Notes: generated by a model not told the origin, from the sequence alone. Shown: positions 8,094-17,809, counted from the stretch's first letter. The stretch: DNA of 64,000 nucleotides from Candidatus Arsenophonus triatominarum (GCF_001640365.1 NZ_LWMI01000016.1:519664-583663), one strand, 5' to 3'. Numbers and translations: made by a program.

Positions 8094-9593
8094 ATGACAT
8101 ACGTAAATTTGAATGCAGAACGTTGTTCAAGTTTTGCTCATCATATAATGAATGTTAACAATGTAGAAGGTAAAAATTTAATAACATCACCGAAAGGACT
8201 ACTTGAATATATAATAAATTTTTTTACCGCTGGAGGGATCGAAAGGGAATTATCTAAGCAATATGATAATTTTATTCAAGCAGTAACTCACTCTATTGAA
8301 GAAAATAACGCTGACTCAAACTCTTATCATTTGCCTGAAAAAATGAAATTTAATTTCAAAGGTTGTTTAGTAACAATTACCTCTTGTGATTCTTCTCCTG
8401 ATAGGGTAACTATTAACGTTCAAGGAAAAAAAGGAGAGAGCTTTACTTCAGAAATAGGTGAGAAAGAGTTTAAAAATGTCGCTACCTTATTATTATTACA
8501 AAAACGGCTTAATTTAAACGTTAACATGAACGAAGGTAAAATAGATTTATCAGGCATAAATCTATCAGGCAAAAATCTATTGGGAATTAACTTAGAAGGA
8601 GCAAATTTATCATTCTCAGATCTAAGCGAGGCCGACTTAAGCGGAGCGAATCTGGAAAACGCAAATATGGCGAATTCGATACTCAATAAAGCCAGGCTAA
8701 TCCAAACCAACCTAAACGGAGCAAATCTAGAACAGGCTCAATTAAAGAATGCAAATTTAAATTCAGCCTTGTTAAATAAAGTAACAATGCTTGGTACTAA
8801 TTTGATGGGCTCAACGCTTATTGATGCAGATTTAAGGGAAGCAGATATAAGAATATCTATCTTGGCTGATACAAATCTACAGCATACAAAATTAAATAAC
8901 GCAACTATTGATGCATCAGATTTAACACTTGCAGAGATGGCTGAAGCAGATTTAACAAATGCAAGTCTGTTTTCGACAAAAATGAAAGGAGCAAATCTGA
9001 GCAGAGCAAACCTACATCAAGCAAGACTAAGATTTGTTAATTTAGAAAAAGCAAACCTAACTCAAGCTATCTTAATAGAAACTGATCTTCATGAGGCAAA
9101 TCTATCTGGAGCACATCTTGAACAAGCAAATTTAGCAAAAGTTAATCTTCACGCAGCAGATTTAAGTTATACCAATTTAGCAAAAACTACATTAGTTGAA
9201 TCAAATTTAAGCTACGCAAATTTAGAAGGCGCTGTCTTACAAGAAGCTAATCTGACCAAAACAAATTTAGAGAGTGCGAACTTAAGTAAAAGTAATTTAA
9301 TGAAAGCGACGTTAAGAGAGGCTAATTTAAGCAACGCAAATCTAGAGGGCGCTATTTTGAAAAAAGCCAATCTTACAGACGCTAACCTAAATGGTGCAAA
9401 CTTAACTGAAAGTAATTTAAAAAAAGCTTCGTTGAAAGATGCTAACTTAACAGAAGCTAATCTTAATAAAGCAAAATTAAAGCAGACAAATTTAGAAAAC
9501 ACAGGTTTGACCGCAGCAAATCTTTACTCTAAAACCACAATAAATATGTTAGCAAAAAAAGCGATATCAAAACTGGGTAAAATTTATGGTTAA
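8094..9593 (+). CDS. Pentapeptide-repeat protein with PipB/PipB2-like N-terminus, candidate type III effector
   Basis: 499 residues. Residues 32-51 (SPKGLLEYIINFFTAGGI…) closely match, from memory, the N-terminal segment shared by Salmonella PipB and PipB2. Residues 60-150 form the rest of that secretion/targeting domain. From about 155 to 485 the chain is almost unbroken A(N/D)LXX pentapeptide repeats, a right-handed quadrilateral β-helix, clearly longer than in PipB2 (about 350 residues in all). PipB2 sits on Salmonella vacuole and lysosome membranes and recruits kinesin-1; its C-terminal LFNEF motif is absent here (the end is KAISKLGKIYG). The gene lies beside a phage terminase module and points away from it, as cargo genes do. 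Effector function is inferred. A DNA-mimic type (Qnr-like) is less likely because of the N-terminal domain. Confidence 0.8.
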   Translation: MTYVNLNAERCSSFAHHIMNVNNVEGKNLITSPKGLLEYIINFFTAGGIERELSKQYDNFIQAVTHSIEENNADSNSYHLPEKMKFNFKGCLVTITSCDSSPDRVTINVQGKKGESFTSEIGEKEFKNVATLLLLQKRLNLNVNMNEGKIDLSGINLSGKNLLGINLEGANLSFSDLSEADLSGANLENANMANSILNKARLIQTNLNGANLEQAQLKNANLNSALLNKVTMLGTNLMGSTLIDADLREADIRISILADTNLQHTKLNNATIDASDLTLAEMAEADLTNASLFSTKMKGANLSRANLHQARLRFVNLEKANLTQAILIETDLHEANLSGAHLEQANLAKVNLHAADLSYTNLAKTTLVESNLSYANLEGAVLQEANLTKTNLESANLSKSNLMKATLREANLSNANLEGAILKKANLTDANLNGANLTESNLKKASLKDANLTEANLNKAKLKQTNLENTGLTAANLYSKTTINMLAKKAISKLGKIYG

Positions 9594-10757
9594 AAAAATT
9601 AATATATTCTATACAGTTAATACAATATATTGATAGTCTTTTTTGATCATAAGCGTGAAGTTTATACTAGCTCAAACTTTATCTGACAGTTGCCGGTTAT
9701 TTATACAGTACCTGTCAGGTTAAATTTGATTTAAATCTTTCTCTCTCCAAAGTTGTTTTCCATCGTGTAAAGTTGCCATAGGAGTTCGACCGCAACACAT
9801 TTTTCCTTGATGAGTGCGTTGGTTATTATATTCCGCTAACCATTTATCTAAATCAGCTTGTAATTCATTTAAAGCCCTATAGATTTTCTTACGAAAAGCC
9901 ACCTGATAGAACTCTTGTAATACAGTTTTATGAAAGCGTTCACAAATCCCATTAGTTTGAGGTGAACGAGCTTTAGTTTTTGTATGATCAATATCATTGA
10001 TAGCGAGATAAAGTTGATAATCGTGATGTTCAACTTTACCACAATACTCACTGCCTCTGTCCATCAGTATACGTAACACCGGTAACCCATGCTGGGAATA
10101 AAAAGGGAGAACCCTGTCATTTAATAAATCTGCCGCCGTTATCGCGCTTTTTGTTGTGTAAAGCTTACAATGAACGACTTTACTGTAAGTATCAATGTAA
10201 GTTTGTTGATAAACACGACCAACGCCTTTTAAATGACCGACATAAAAAGTATCTTGTGAACCCAGATAACCTGGATGCGCTGTTTCAATCTCACCACAGG
10301 CTTCATCATCTTGCGCTTTCTTTTCTAGAGCACTGATTTGTGATTCTGACAGGATAATTCCTTCTGTTGCGATTTTATCTTCAAGCGCTTTTAGGCGTTT
10401 TGTAAAATTTTCGAGATTATGGCGCAGCCAAATAGAGCGAACGCCACTCCCCGAAACAAAAATGCCTTTTTTTCTTAGTTCATTACTACTGCGGTGTTGA
10501 CCGTGTGCAGGGTATTCAATCGCATACTCGACTACAGCGCTTTCAATCTGTTCATCTACTCTATTTTTTACGTTAGGCACCCGTCGATTTTGATTAATTA
10601 AAGCGTCTATCCCACCATCGTTAACAAGTTCCTGGTAGCGATAAAACGTATCTCGGGATACCCCCATAATCTTACAGGCTTTTGAGACGTTATTAAGCTC
10701 TTCAGCGAGGTTAAGTAACCCGACTTTATGTTTGATGATAGGATTATTTGTTTGATA

Positions 10758-11640
10758 TAGCTAGGCGACTTAATTTTGATTACAAGGTGTGTTATGAGTT
10801 ATACAATTGATTTTCGACGTAAAGTAATATCTGTAAGGAAAGCCGAAGGTTTAACAATTCGAGAAACTGCGAAACAATTCCGTATTGGAAAAGCGTCTTT
10901 AGTACGTTGGCTTAAACGACCAGAGCCAAAAAATTCAACGCCACGTAAGAGGAAGCTCGATAAAAATGCTTTAGCAAAAGATGTGGAACAGTATCCAGAT
11001 GCTTACCAAAAGGAACGGGCAGAGCGATTCGGTGTTTGTAAAAAGACTATTTGGCAATCCCTTAAAAAGCTGGGATTAACCTATAAAAAAAACTCTATTC
11101 CATCCAAAAACCAACGAAAGCGACAGGCTGGCACATCAGCAAAAAAGACAACAGTATGAAAAAAAAGATAAATCTGTTGTTTTTATTGATGAAAGTGGTT
11201 TTTCACATGACACTCCACGAACTCACGGCTATTCCCCAAAAGGTCACCGTTGTTTTGGCCTGAAAAACTGGGGTGCTAAGGGAAGAACAAATGTTATTGG
11301 CGCTTTATTGGGAACAACCCTTTTTGCTATCGGATTATTTGATTGCAATATTAATCGTGATGTTTTTTATGTTTGGATCACAAAAATATTGCTCCCAGAA
11401 CTTCCTGAAAATTCTGTTATTTTTATGGACAACGCTAGCTTTCACAAAGGTAAGAATATTGAACAGGCAATTATAAACGCAGGACACCAGATAGAATATT
11501 TGCCTGTGTATTCTCACCAGATTTAAATCCTATAGAACATAAATGGTCTCAAGCTAAACGTAAAAAGATGGAAACAGGATGCACTATCGATGACCTGTTT
11601 TTAATACATATGCTGTAATCAAAATTAAGTCGCCTAGCTA
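10758..11640 (+). mobile_element. IS630-family element, copy 3 (883 bp)
   Basis: Perfect ends with TA duplication at 10756-10757 and 11641-11642. Two bases longer than copy 1 because of an extra TC near 11513. Confidence 0.95.
10794..11618 (+). pseudogene. IS630 transposase with two frameshifts
   Basis: The A8 tract shifts the frame as in copy 1, and the extra TC turns YSPDLNPIE into YSHQI and a stop. The catalytic Glu is therefore lost in every frame, and this copy could move only with help from another. Confidence 0.9.
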
Positions 11641-12412
11641 TACATAGAATTACCTTTTATTTAATTATCTAATGATGTTAATTAAAACCGGTAACGCTCT
11701 TTTTTAAATCAGAATTGTCGGATTAAGTTAAGACTAATACAAATTAACACACAATGATTTCCACGCACTCATGAAACGGGCTAAAGAAGGGGGGGTGACG
11801 TTACCTGCTTCAGTCAACCGTTTGTATCTGGCCAATGATGCCCAGCCGTTACCCTCCACTTTGACCAATGGTGGTATTCCTGCCATCGTCGCGGGGGGTA
11901 TCGATCCGAACGTTATCAGAACGGTATTTGCCCCAACCCGTGCCACGGAAATTTACGGCGAGCGCACAATCGGATTGTGGCAACACGATTAACCAGGATT
12001 ACAACCGGTTTGCCTTTTTTGGTGTTGAAGGCATTAACTACGGCGCATTAAATAACCCTCAGCTTCCCACGCCGATCACACCAACCAAGGTGAGTGGTAA
12101 AACGAAATGGGAAGATAAATCCATCCAGCAGCGTTACAACGATATTTTAGCACTCTACAGTGACCTGGTAGGACGAACCAACGGGGTGGTGGGTGACGGG
12201 GTGGACATGGCTTCCTCCCTGACGCTGGTATTGTCAAACAAAGCCTCGGTGTATTTGAAATCATCAAACGAAATCATGGCCACCTCGCTTGAGGACTTGA
12301 TCAAAAAAGCGTTCCCCAATCTACGCATTGAAACGGCTCCACAATTGAGTACCGATGCCGGTGAGTTAATACAGATGTTCGTGCGCAGCTATCAGGGACA
12401 GCCTGCTTGCTA

Positions 12413-13295
12413 TAGCTAGGCGACTTAATTTTGATTACAAGGTGTGTTATGAGTTATACAATTGATTTTCGACGTAAAGTAATATCTGTAAGGAAAGCCG
12501 AAGGTTTAACAATTCGAGAAACTGCGAAACAATTCCGTATTGGAAAAGCGTCTTTAGTACGTTGGCTTAAACGACCAGAGCCAAAAAATTCAACGCCACG
12601 TAAGAGGAAGCTCGATAAAAATGCTTTAGCAAAAGATGTGGAACAGTATCCAGATGCTTACCAAAAGGAACGGGCAGAGCGATTCGGTGTTTGTAAAAAG
12701 ACTATTTGGCAATCCCTTAAAAAGCTGGGATTAACCTATAAAAAAAAACTCTATTCCATCCAAAAACCAACGAAAGCGACAGGCTGGCACATCAGCAAAA
12801 AAGACAACAGTATGAAAAAAAAAGATAAATCTGTTGTTTTTATTGATGAAAGTGGTTTTTCACATGACACTCCACGAACTCACGGCTATTCCCCAAAAGG
12901 TCACCGTTGTTTTGGCCTGAAAAACTGGGGTGCTAAGGGAAGAACAAATGTTATTGGCGCTTTATTGGGAACAACCCTTTTTGCTATCGGATTATTTGAT
13001 TGCAATATTAACCGTGATGTTTTTTATGTTTGGATCACAAAAATATTGCTCCCAGAACTTCCTGAAAATTCTGTTATTTTTATGGACAACGCTAGCTTTC
13101 ACAAAGGTAAGAATATTGAACAGGCAATTATAAACGCAGGACACCAGATAGAATATTTGCCTGTGTATTCACCAGATTTAAATCCTATAGAACATAAATG
13201 GTCTCAAGCTAAACGTAAAAAGATGGAAACAGGATGCACTATCGATGACCTGTTTTTAATACATATGCTGTAATCAAAATTAAGTCGCCTAGCTA
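12413..13295 (+). mobile_element. IS630-family element, copy 4 (883 bp)
   Basis: TA duplications at 12411-12412 and 13296-13297 inside the capsid gene, perfect terminal repeats. Two bases longer than copy 1 because both poly-A tracts have 9 A. Confidence 0.95.
12449..13273 (+). CDS. IS630 transposase, single open frame with a mis-framed linker
   Basis: 274 residues from MSYTIDF. Two extra A in the first tract and one in the second cancel, giving one uninterrupted frame. About 30 linker residues (LYSIQKPTKATGWHISKKDN) are read in the wrong frame compared with the copy at 16125. The helix-turn-helix and all three catalytic blocks are present. Activity is uncertain because the linker between the domains is altered. 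Confidence 0.75.
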   Translation: MSYTIDFRRKVISVRKAEGLTIRETAKQFRIGKASLVRWLKRPEPKNSTPRKRKLDKNALAKDVEQYPDAYQKERAERFGVCKKTIWQSLKKLGLTYKKKLYSIQKPTKATGWHISKKDNSMKKKDKSVVFIDESGFSHDTPRTHGYSPKGHRCFGLKNWGAKGRTNVIGALLGTTLFAIGLFDCNINRDVFYVWITKILLPELPENSVIFMDNASFHKGKNIEQAIINAGHQIEYLPVYSPDLNPIEHKWSQAKRKKMETGCTIDDLFLIHML

Positions 13296-13435
13296 TATGT
13301 GGCGAATTCGCAAAAATATCGGGCATTTCCGCTTCTTCAGCAACACTCAAGCTGGTCGCAGAAAGTGGCGGCCAGTACGTATGGCACGGTGATCACACAA
13401 CCCATGCTTTTTGCTCAAATGTTGGGGATCTGATC

Positions 13436-13753
13436 ATGGGAAAAATCATTGTCGGCTGTAAACTCCCTCATGGTCTAAAAGCCACCGTGAAGAATGAAAC
13501 TATCGAATTGAAAGGGGCTAACGCTTGCGCCATTTATGGCGGTTTTGGCATAACTGAAGGCGTAGATGAGGCGTGGTTCAATGTATTTTCAAAAACCTAC
13601 GCGCAGGCGGGATTTATCGAAAAGGGGTTAATCTTCAAGGTCACCGATCAAAAAAGTTTTTCCTCAGCCGCTAAGGAAAGAGCACAGGTCAAAACCGGTT
13701 TAGAACCGATTAACCCGAAAAAGGCAACCGTCAAACCCACGGAGGTTGAATGA
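13436..13753 (+). CDS. Phage head-module protein of unknown function
   Basis: 105 residues, starting MGKIIVGCKLPHGLKATVKN two bases after the capsid stop and overlapping the next gene by 4 bases, so part of the head/neck operon. It has a small mixed β fold at most and a Lys/Pro-rich C-terminus. Position between the major capsid and DUF4054 genes suggests a head decoration or completion role, but I do not recognise the family. Confidence 0.6.
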   Translation: MGKIIVGCKLPHGLKATVKNETIELKGANACAIYGGFGITEGVDEAWFNVFSKTYAQAGFIEKGLIFKVTDQKSFSSAAKERAQVKTGLEPINPKKATVKPTEVE

Positions 13754-14157
13754 CTGTCGTGACATTGGATATTGCAGTGTTTCGCAGAGATTACCCACAG
13801 TACGACAACGTTGCCGATACACAACTTAATCTCATGTTTGATATCGCGCAGACGGCGTTTGATAATTCTGAAGGCGCACTAGAGCCAGATTTAGACAAAC
13901 GCAAGCGCCTGCTTTATCTGCTGGCGGCGCATCTGTGTGATATCACCTTTGGTGATACGAAGGGTAAGGGTTCAGGTGCGTCCGGCGCTATCGGTCGGGT
14001 TGCGAGTGCATCAGAAGGCAGTGTTTCCGTGTCGCTTGATGTCGGGCAGGGATTACCTTACTCGCAAGCCTGGTATTGGGGGCAGCTTTTCTGGCAACTG
14101 ACCAAGCCCTACCGGATGTTTGCCTATTTCCCAGGTATTGAGGTGAGGTGCAGCTGA
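13750..14157 (+). CDS. DUF4054 phage head-completion protein
   Basis: 135 residues with the features of DUF4054 proteins: FRRDYPQYDNVADTQLNLMF at the start, a helical stretch KRKRLLYLLAAHLCDI, a Gly/Ser-rich loop, and the C-terminal YSQAWYWGQLFWQLT. Members are head-tail connector (neck) components of myo- and siphophages. ATGA overlap with the preceding gene and TGATG overlap with the next support translational coupling. Confidence 0.75.
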   Translation: MTVVTLDIAVFRRDYPQYDNVADTQLNLMFDIAQTAFDNSEGALEPDLDKRKRLLYLLAAHLCDITFGDTKGKGSGASGAIGRVASASEGSVSVSLDVGQGLPYSQAWYWGQLFWQLTKPYRMFAYFPGIEVRCS

Positions 14158-14624
14158 TGGCGGGGAAGATAAAAGCGTTTCTGGACGCACAGGAAAAGCA
14201 GCTTAATGACCTGACGTTAAACGTCGGCTTTCCAAAAGAGGCAAGCTATCCAGAAGGCCGTCGGGTTGCTGAAATGGCTTACATGAACGAATTTGGCAAT
14301 CCTGGGAATAACCAGCCACCGCGCCCTTTCTTCCGTAACGCTATTTCAGCCCATCAAAAAGACTGGTCAACCTATCTGGCGTCGTCCATGCGCGCCGGTG
14401 TTAATGCTAAAGAAGCGGCAGAATTATTAGGTGAAAAAGTCGTCAGCAATATTAAAGATTCAATATTGACACTCACCGATCCGCCGCTTTCTGAAACCAC
14501 GCTTTATGTGAGAAAGCACCGGACTCACAAACCAAAAAACTTCACTGACAAACCGCTGGTTGATACACATCACATGCTGGAGTCAGTCAAATACTGGGTG
14601 GTGGTGGATGATGAATCTTCATAA
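14157..14624 (+). CDS. Phage neck/tail-completion protein (HK97 gp10-like in pattern)
   Basis: 155 residues. The pattern EFGNPGNNQPPRPFFRNAIS and a tryptophan in DWSTYL is typical of small minor structural proteins related to HK97 gp10 or its myophage equivalents. I chose the ATG at 14157, which overlaps the DUF4054 stop; an ATG nine bases upstream is also in frame. The 3' end overlaps the next gene. Confidence 0.6.
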   Translation: MAGKIKAFLDAQEKQLNDLTLNVGFPKEASYPEGRRVAEMAYMNEFGNPGNNQPPRPFFRNAISAHQKDWSTYLASSMRAGVNAKEAAELLGEKVVSNIKDSILTLTDPPLSETTLYVRKHRTHKPKNFTDKPLVDTHHMLESVKYWVVVDDESS

Positions 14625-14746
14625 TCTCACTCGTTCGGCTATTCGAGCCGTTAACCCTGATATTGCTGCAATAGTCCGCCGTTCTGATGGTTGGACAGTC
14701 GGTGAAGGCCGGACACGCATCCCCAAATACCTTCCCGATGAACATA

Positions 14747-15627
14747 TAGCTAGGCGACTTAATTTTGATTACAAGGTGTGTTATGAGTTATACAATTGAT
14801 TTTCGACGTAAAGTAATATCTGTAAGGAAAGCCGAAGGTTTAACAATTCGAGAAACTGCGAAACAATTCCGTATTGGAAAAGCGTCTTTAGTACGTTGGC
14901 TTAAACGACCAGAGCCAAAAAATTCAACGCCACGTAAGAGGAAGCTCGATAAAAATGCTTTAGCAAAAGATGTGGAACAGTATCCAGATGCTTACCAAAA
15001 GGAACGGGCAGAGCGATTCGGTGTTTGTAAAAAGACTATTTGGCAATCCCTTAAAAAGCTGGGATTAACCTATAAAAAAAACTCTATTCCATCCAAAAAC
15101 CAACGAAAGCGACAGGCTGGCACATCAGCAAAAAAGACAACAGTATGAAAAAAAAGATAAATCTGTTGTTTTTATTGATGAAAGTGGTTTTTCACATGAC
15201 ACTCCACGAACTCACGGCTATTCCCCAAAAGGTCACCGTTGTTTTGGCCTGAAAAACTGGGGTGCTAAGGGAAGAACAAATGTTATTGGCGCTTTATTGG
15301 GAACAACCCTTTTTGCTATCGGATTATTTGATTGCAATATTAATCGTGATGTTTTTTATGTTTGGATCACAAAAATATTGCTCCCAGAACTTCCTGAAAA
15401 TTCTGTTATTTTTATGGACAACGCTAGCTTTCACAAAGGTAAGAATATTGAACAGGCAATTATAAACGCAGGACACCAGATAGAATATTTGCCTGTGTAT
15501 TCACCAGATTTAAATCCTATAGAACATAAATGGTCTCAAGCTAAACGTAAAAAGATGGAAACAGGATGCACTATCGATGACCTGTTTTTAATACATATGC
15601 TGTAATCAAAATTAAGTCGCCTAGCTA
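14747..15627 (+). mobile_element. IS630-family element, copy 5 (881 bp)
   Basis: TA duplications at 14745-14746 and 15628-15629. Sequence as copy 1. Confidence 0.95.
14783..15605 (+). pseudogene. IS630 transposase, frameshifted at the A8 tract
   Basis: Same 8/8 poly-A configuration as copy 1: the DNA-binding half ends at 15148 and the catalytic half lies in another frame. Confidence 0.85.
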
Positions 15628-15870
15628 TATCGTCATTCAGTTGCAACCCCTGTCGAAAGGGGATTTGCAGCATGTGGACGGATTGAATATCCACGGCATA
15701 TTCAAATCGATTCACGTTAACGGAAACTTCTGGTCGGTTAACCGAAAACAACAGACCGGTGGCGATTTATTCCTCATTGAGGGGGATACCTGGCTGGTGA
15801 TTGAACCGCTTGAATTGTGGCCGGACTGGTGTCGGCTGTTAGTGTGTCTCCAAACGGACAGGGAGGGGGG

Positions 15871-16102
15871 ATGAATGATTATACGGTCAATCAGGTCATT
15901 GACACGTTGGCCGATTTCATTGAACCGATTGCAGGTACGGTCTGGCAGGCTCAGGATAACCGGAATCCCATGCCGAGCGATATCTTCTGTGTTCTCACGC
16001 CATTACGATTTATCCGGCTGTCGGCGGCGAGAGGGATTGCCCATGACAGCGGAAACCCTCAAACCAGTACGATGAACTGGACTGAAGTAAGGCAAGCTGA
16101 TA
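15871..16102 (+). pseudogene. Tail-terminator-like phage gene, truncated by IS630
   Basis: It begins MNDYTVNQVIDTLADFIEPI and contains NRNPMPSDIFCVLTPLR, the pattern of neck-terminator (gp12/LIC_12616-like) proteins, followed by the start of an expected β-strand (QTSTMNW). It is cut at 16102 by the IS630, whose other side is IS481 sequence. The downstream head-to-tail genes are therefore gone. Confidence 0.65.
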
Positions 16103-16982
16103 TAGCTAGGCGACTTAATTTTGATTACAGCATATGTATTAAAAACAGGTCATCGATAGTGCATCCTGTTTCCATCTTTTTACGTTTAGCTTGAGACCAT
16201 TTATGTTCTATAGGATTTAAATCTGGTGAATACACAGGCAAATATTCTATCTGGTGTCCTGCGTTTATAATTGCCTGTTCAATATTCTTACCTTTGTGAA
16301 AGCTAGCGTTGTCCATAAAAATAACAGAATTTTCAGGAAGTTCTGGGAGCAATATTTTTGTGATCCAAACATAAAAAACATCACGATTAATATTGCAATC
16401 AAATAATCCGATAGCAAAAAGGGTTGTTCCCAATAAAGCGCCAATAACATTTGTTCTTCCCTTAGCACCCCAGTTTTTCAGGCCAAAACAACGGTGACCT
16501 TTTGGGGAATAGCCGTGAGTTCGTGGAGTGTCATGTGAAAAACCACTTTCATCAATAAAAACAACAGATTTATCTTTTTTTTCATACTGTTGTCTTTTTT
16601 GCTGATGTGCCAGCCTGTCGCTTTCGTTGGTTTTTGGATGGAATAGAGTTTTTTTATAGGTTAATCCCAGCTTTTTAAGGGATTGCCAAATAGTCTTTTT
16701 ACAAACACCGAATCGCTCTGCCCGTTCCTTTTGGTAAGCATCTGGATACTGTTCCACATCTTTTGCTAAAGCATTTTTATCGAGCTTCCTCTTACGTGGC
16801 GTTGAATTTTTTGGCTCTGGTCGTTTAAGCCAACGTACTAAAGACGCTTTTCCAATACGGAATTGTTTCGCAGTTTCTCGAATTGTTAAACCTTCGGCTT
16901 TCCTTACAGATATTACTTTACGTCGAAAATCAATTGTATAACTCATAACACACCTTGTAATCAAAATTAAGTCGCCTAGCTA
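16103..16982 (-). mobile_element. IS630-family element, copy 6 (880 bp), the in-frame version
   Basis: Perfect terminal repeats with TA on both sides. The left flank is a phage neck gene and the right flank is the interior of an IS481 transposase gene, so this is a chimaeric junction formed by recombination. It is the shortest copy because its poly-A tracts have 7 and 8 A. Confidence 0.93.
16125..16946 (-). CDS. IS630 transposase, full-length in one frame
   Basis: 273 residues. The N-terminal helix-turn-helix (RETAKQFRIGKASLV) is joined through TYKKTLFHPKTNESDRLAHQ and KRQQYEKKDKSVVF to the DDE domain (FIDESGF, FMDNASFHKG, SPDLNPIEHKW). The linker fits the usual IS630 pattern (TYKKTL.HPK…YEK.…VFIDESGF), so this 7/8 version is the probable functional form and source of the other copies. 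The start MSYTIDF has AAGGTG upstream. Confidence 0.9.
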   Translation of the reverse strand: MSYTIDFRRKVISVRKAEGLTIRETAKQFRIGKASLVRWLKRPEPKNSTPRKRKLDKNALAKDVEQYPDAYQKERAERFGVCKKTIWQSLKKLGLTYKKTLFHPKTNESDRLAHQQKRQQYEKKDKSVVFIDESGFSHDTPRTHGYSPKGHRCFGLKNWGAKGRTNVIGALLGTTLFAIGLFDCNINRDVFYVWITKILLPELPENSVIFMDNASFHKGKNIEQAIINAGHQIEYLPVYSPDLNPIEHKWSQAKRKKMETGCTIDDLFLIHML

Positions 16983-17573
16983 TAACCTGGATGCGCTGTT
17001 TCAATCTCACCACAGGCTTCATCATCTTGCGCTTTCTTTTCTAGATGCACTGATTTGTGATTCTGACAGGATAATTCCTTCTGTTGCGATTTTATCTTCA
17101 AGCACTTTTAGGCGTTTTGTAAAATTTTCGAGATTATGGCGCAGCCAAATAGAGCGAACGCCACTCCCCGAAACAAAAATGCCTTTTTTTCTTAGTTCAT
17201 TACTACTGCGGTGTTGACCGTGTGCAGGGTATTCAATCGCATACTCAACTACAGCGCTTTCAATCTGTTCATCTACTCTATTTTTTACGTTAGGCACCCG
17301 TCGATTTTGATTAATTAAAGCGTCTATCCCACCATCGTTAACAAGTTCCTGGTAGCGATAAAACGTATCTCGGGATACCCCCATAATCTTACAGGCTTTT
17401 GAGACGTTACTAAGCTCTTCAGCGAGGTTAAGTAACCCGACTTTATGTTTGATGATAGGATTATTTGTTTGATACATAGAATTACCTTTTATTTAATTAT
17501 CTAATGATGTTAATTAAAACCGGTAACGCTCTTTTTTAAATCAGAATTGTCAGATGAAGTTAAGACTAATACA
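16983..17573 (-). mobile_element. IS481-family element, copy 3, 5'-end fragment
   Basis: Carries the first 151 transposase codons (MYQTNNPIIKHKVGLLNLAE from 17477) and the upstream terminal repeat to 17573. The rest is missing beyond the IS630 junction. A few bases differ from the intact copies, including an extra T near 17046 that breaks the frame. Confidence 0.9.
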
Positions 17574-17616
17574 TATAAATAACCGGTAACTGTCAGATTA
17601 AGTCTGAGCTACTACA
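17574..17616 (+). mobile_element. IS481-family 3'-end fragment abutting copy 3
   Basis: The last 43 bases of an IS481 in the opposite sense (TATAAATAACCGGTAAC… to CTACTACA). They lie directly against the terminal repeat of the previous copy and then run into truncated cII. Two IS ends thus meet with no spacer, a product of recombination or of one IS inserting at the end of another. Confidence 0.85.
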
Positions 17617-17809
17617 GCAAGCCGTATTCTGAGACGACCTGACAGGCTAATTTAAATATTCTGGTTTTATCCCGACTCGCTGTTGATGGGTGGATCCCTA
17701 GTGATTTAGCAAACCCGTTATTACCGCCTTCTGATGCCATCTTCTGGTAGAAGTAAGATTCCAAATGCTCAGGTTTGCAGGTGATTTTGATAGTATTTGA
17801 ATTTTCCAT
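17617..17809 (-). pseudogene. cII: CII-like transcriptional activator of prophage A, truncated
   Basis: The first 64 codons of the gene that is complete at 39582-39953. The helix-turn-helix (NNGFAKSLGIHPSTASRDK) is kept, but the C-terminal half, needed in CII for oligomerisation, is lost to the IS481 end. Confidence 0.75.

Larger units (their letters stand above)
9720..11645 (-). pseudogene. IS481 transposase, split in its second codon by IS630
   Basis: The IS630 at 10758-11640 sits in the TA of codon 2 (ATG TAT CAA), cutting the gene from its start and ribosome site. The next in-frame ATG gives a 315-residue product lacking the first helix-turn-helix residues. It also differs from the other copies by Met for Thr just before catalytic Asp234. 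Confidence 0.9.
9663..11741 (-). mobile_element. IS481-family element, copy 2, interrupted by IS630 copy 3
   Basis: 1194 bp of IS481 plus 883 bp of IS630 and a TA repeat. The left end (TATACTAGCTCAAACTTTAT at 9663) differs at several bases from the end of every other copy, while the right end is normal. No target repeat is visible. It separates the pentapeptide gene from a truncated capsid gene. Confidence 0.88.
11742..13433 (+). pseudogene. Phage major capsid protein (DUF2184 type), truncated and interrupted
   Basis: The pieces fit the DUF2184 capsid family in order: RLYLANDAQPLPSTLTNGGI…DPNVIRTVFAPTRATEIYGE (11771-11990), then NRFAFFGVEGINYGALNNP and LIQMFVRSYQGQPACY (to 12412), and after the IS630 the C-terminus QKVAASTYGTVITQPMLFAQ to the stop 13431. 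Excising the IS630 plus one TA restores …ACYVANSQKYRAF…. The N-terminus is cut by IS481 at 11741. A frameshift with loss of about 50 central codons lies near 11990, so no capsid can be made. Confidence 0.82.
14608..15874 (+). pseudogene. Phage neck/tail-module gene interrupted by IS630 copy 5
   Basis: It starts MMNLHNLTRSAIRAVNPDIA and is cut after YLPDEH by the element at 14747-15627. It resumes as IVIQLQPLSKGDLQHVDGLN and ends at 15874. Removing the element plus one TA gives one continuous frame of about 128 codons. Its stop overlaps the following ATG. The family is not recognised with certainty; position points to a neck or tail-terminator neighbour. Confidence 0.7.

Noticed and set aside
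8420..9502. Long open frames on the minus strand opposite the pentapeptide gene
   Set aside because: They arise from the regular A(N/D)LXX codon pattern on the other strand; no ribosome site or family match.
10151..10336. 61-codon frame antisense to IS481 transposase (also in other copies)
   Set aside because: It is a shadow of the transposase coding sequence with no independent support.
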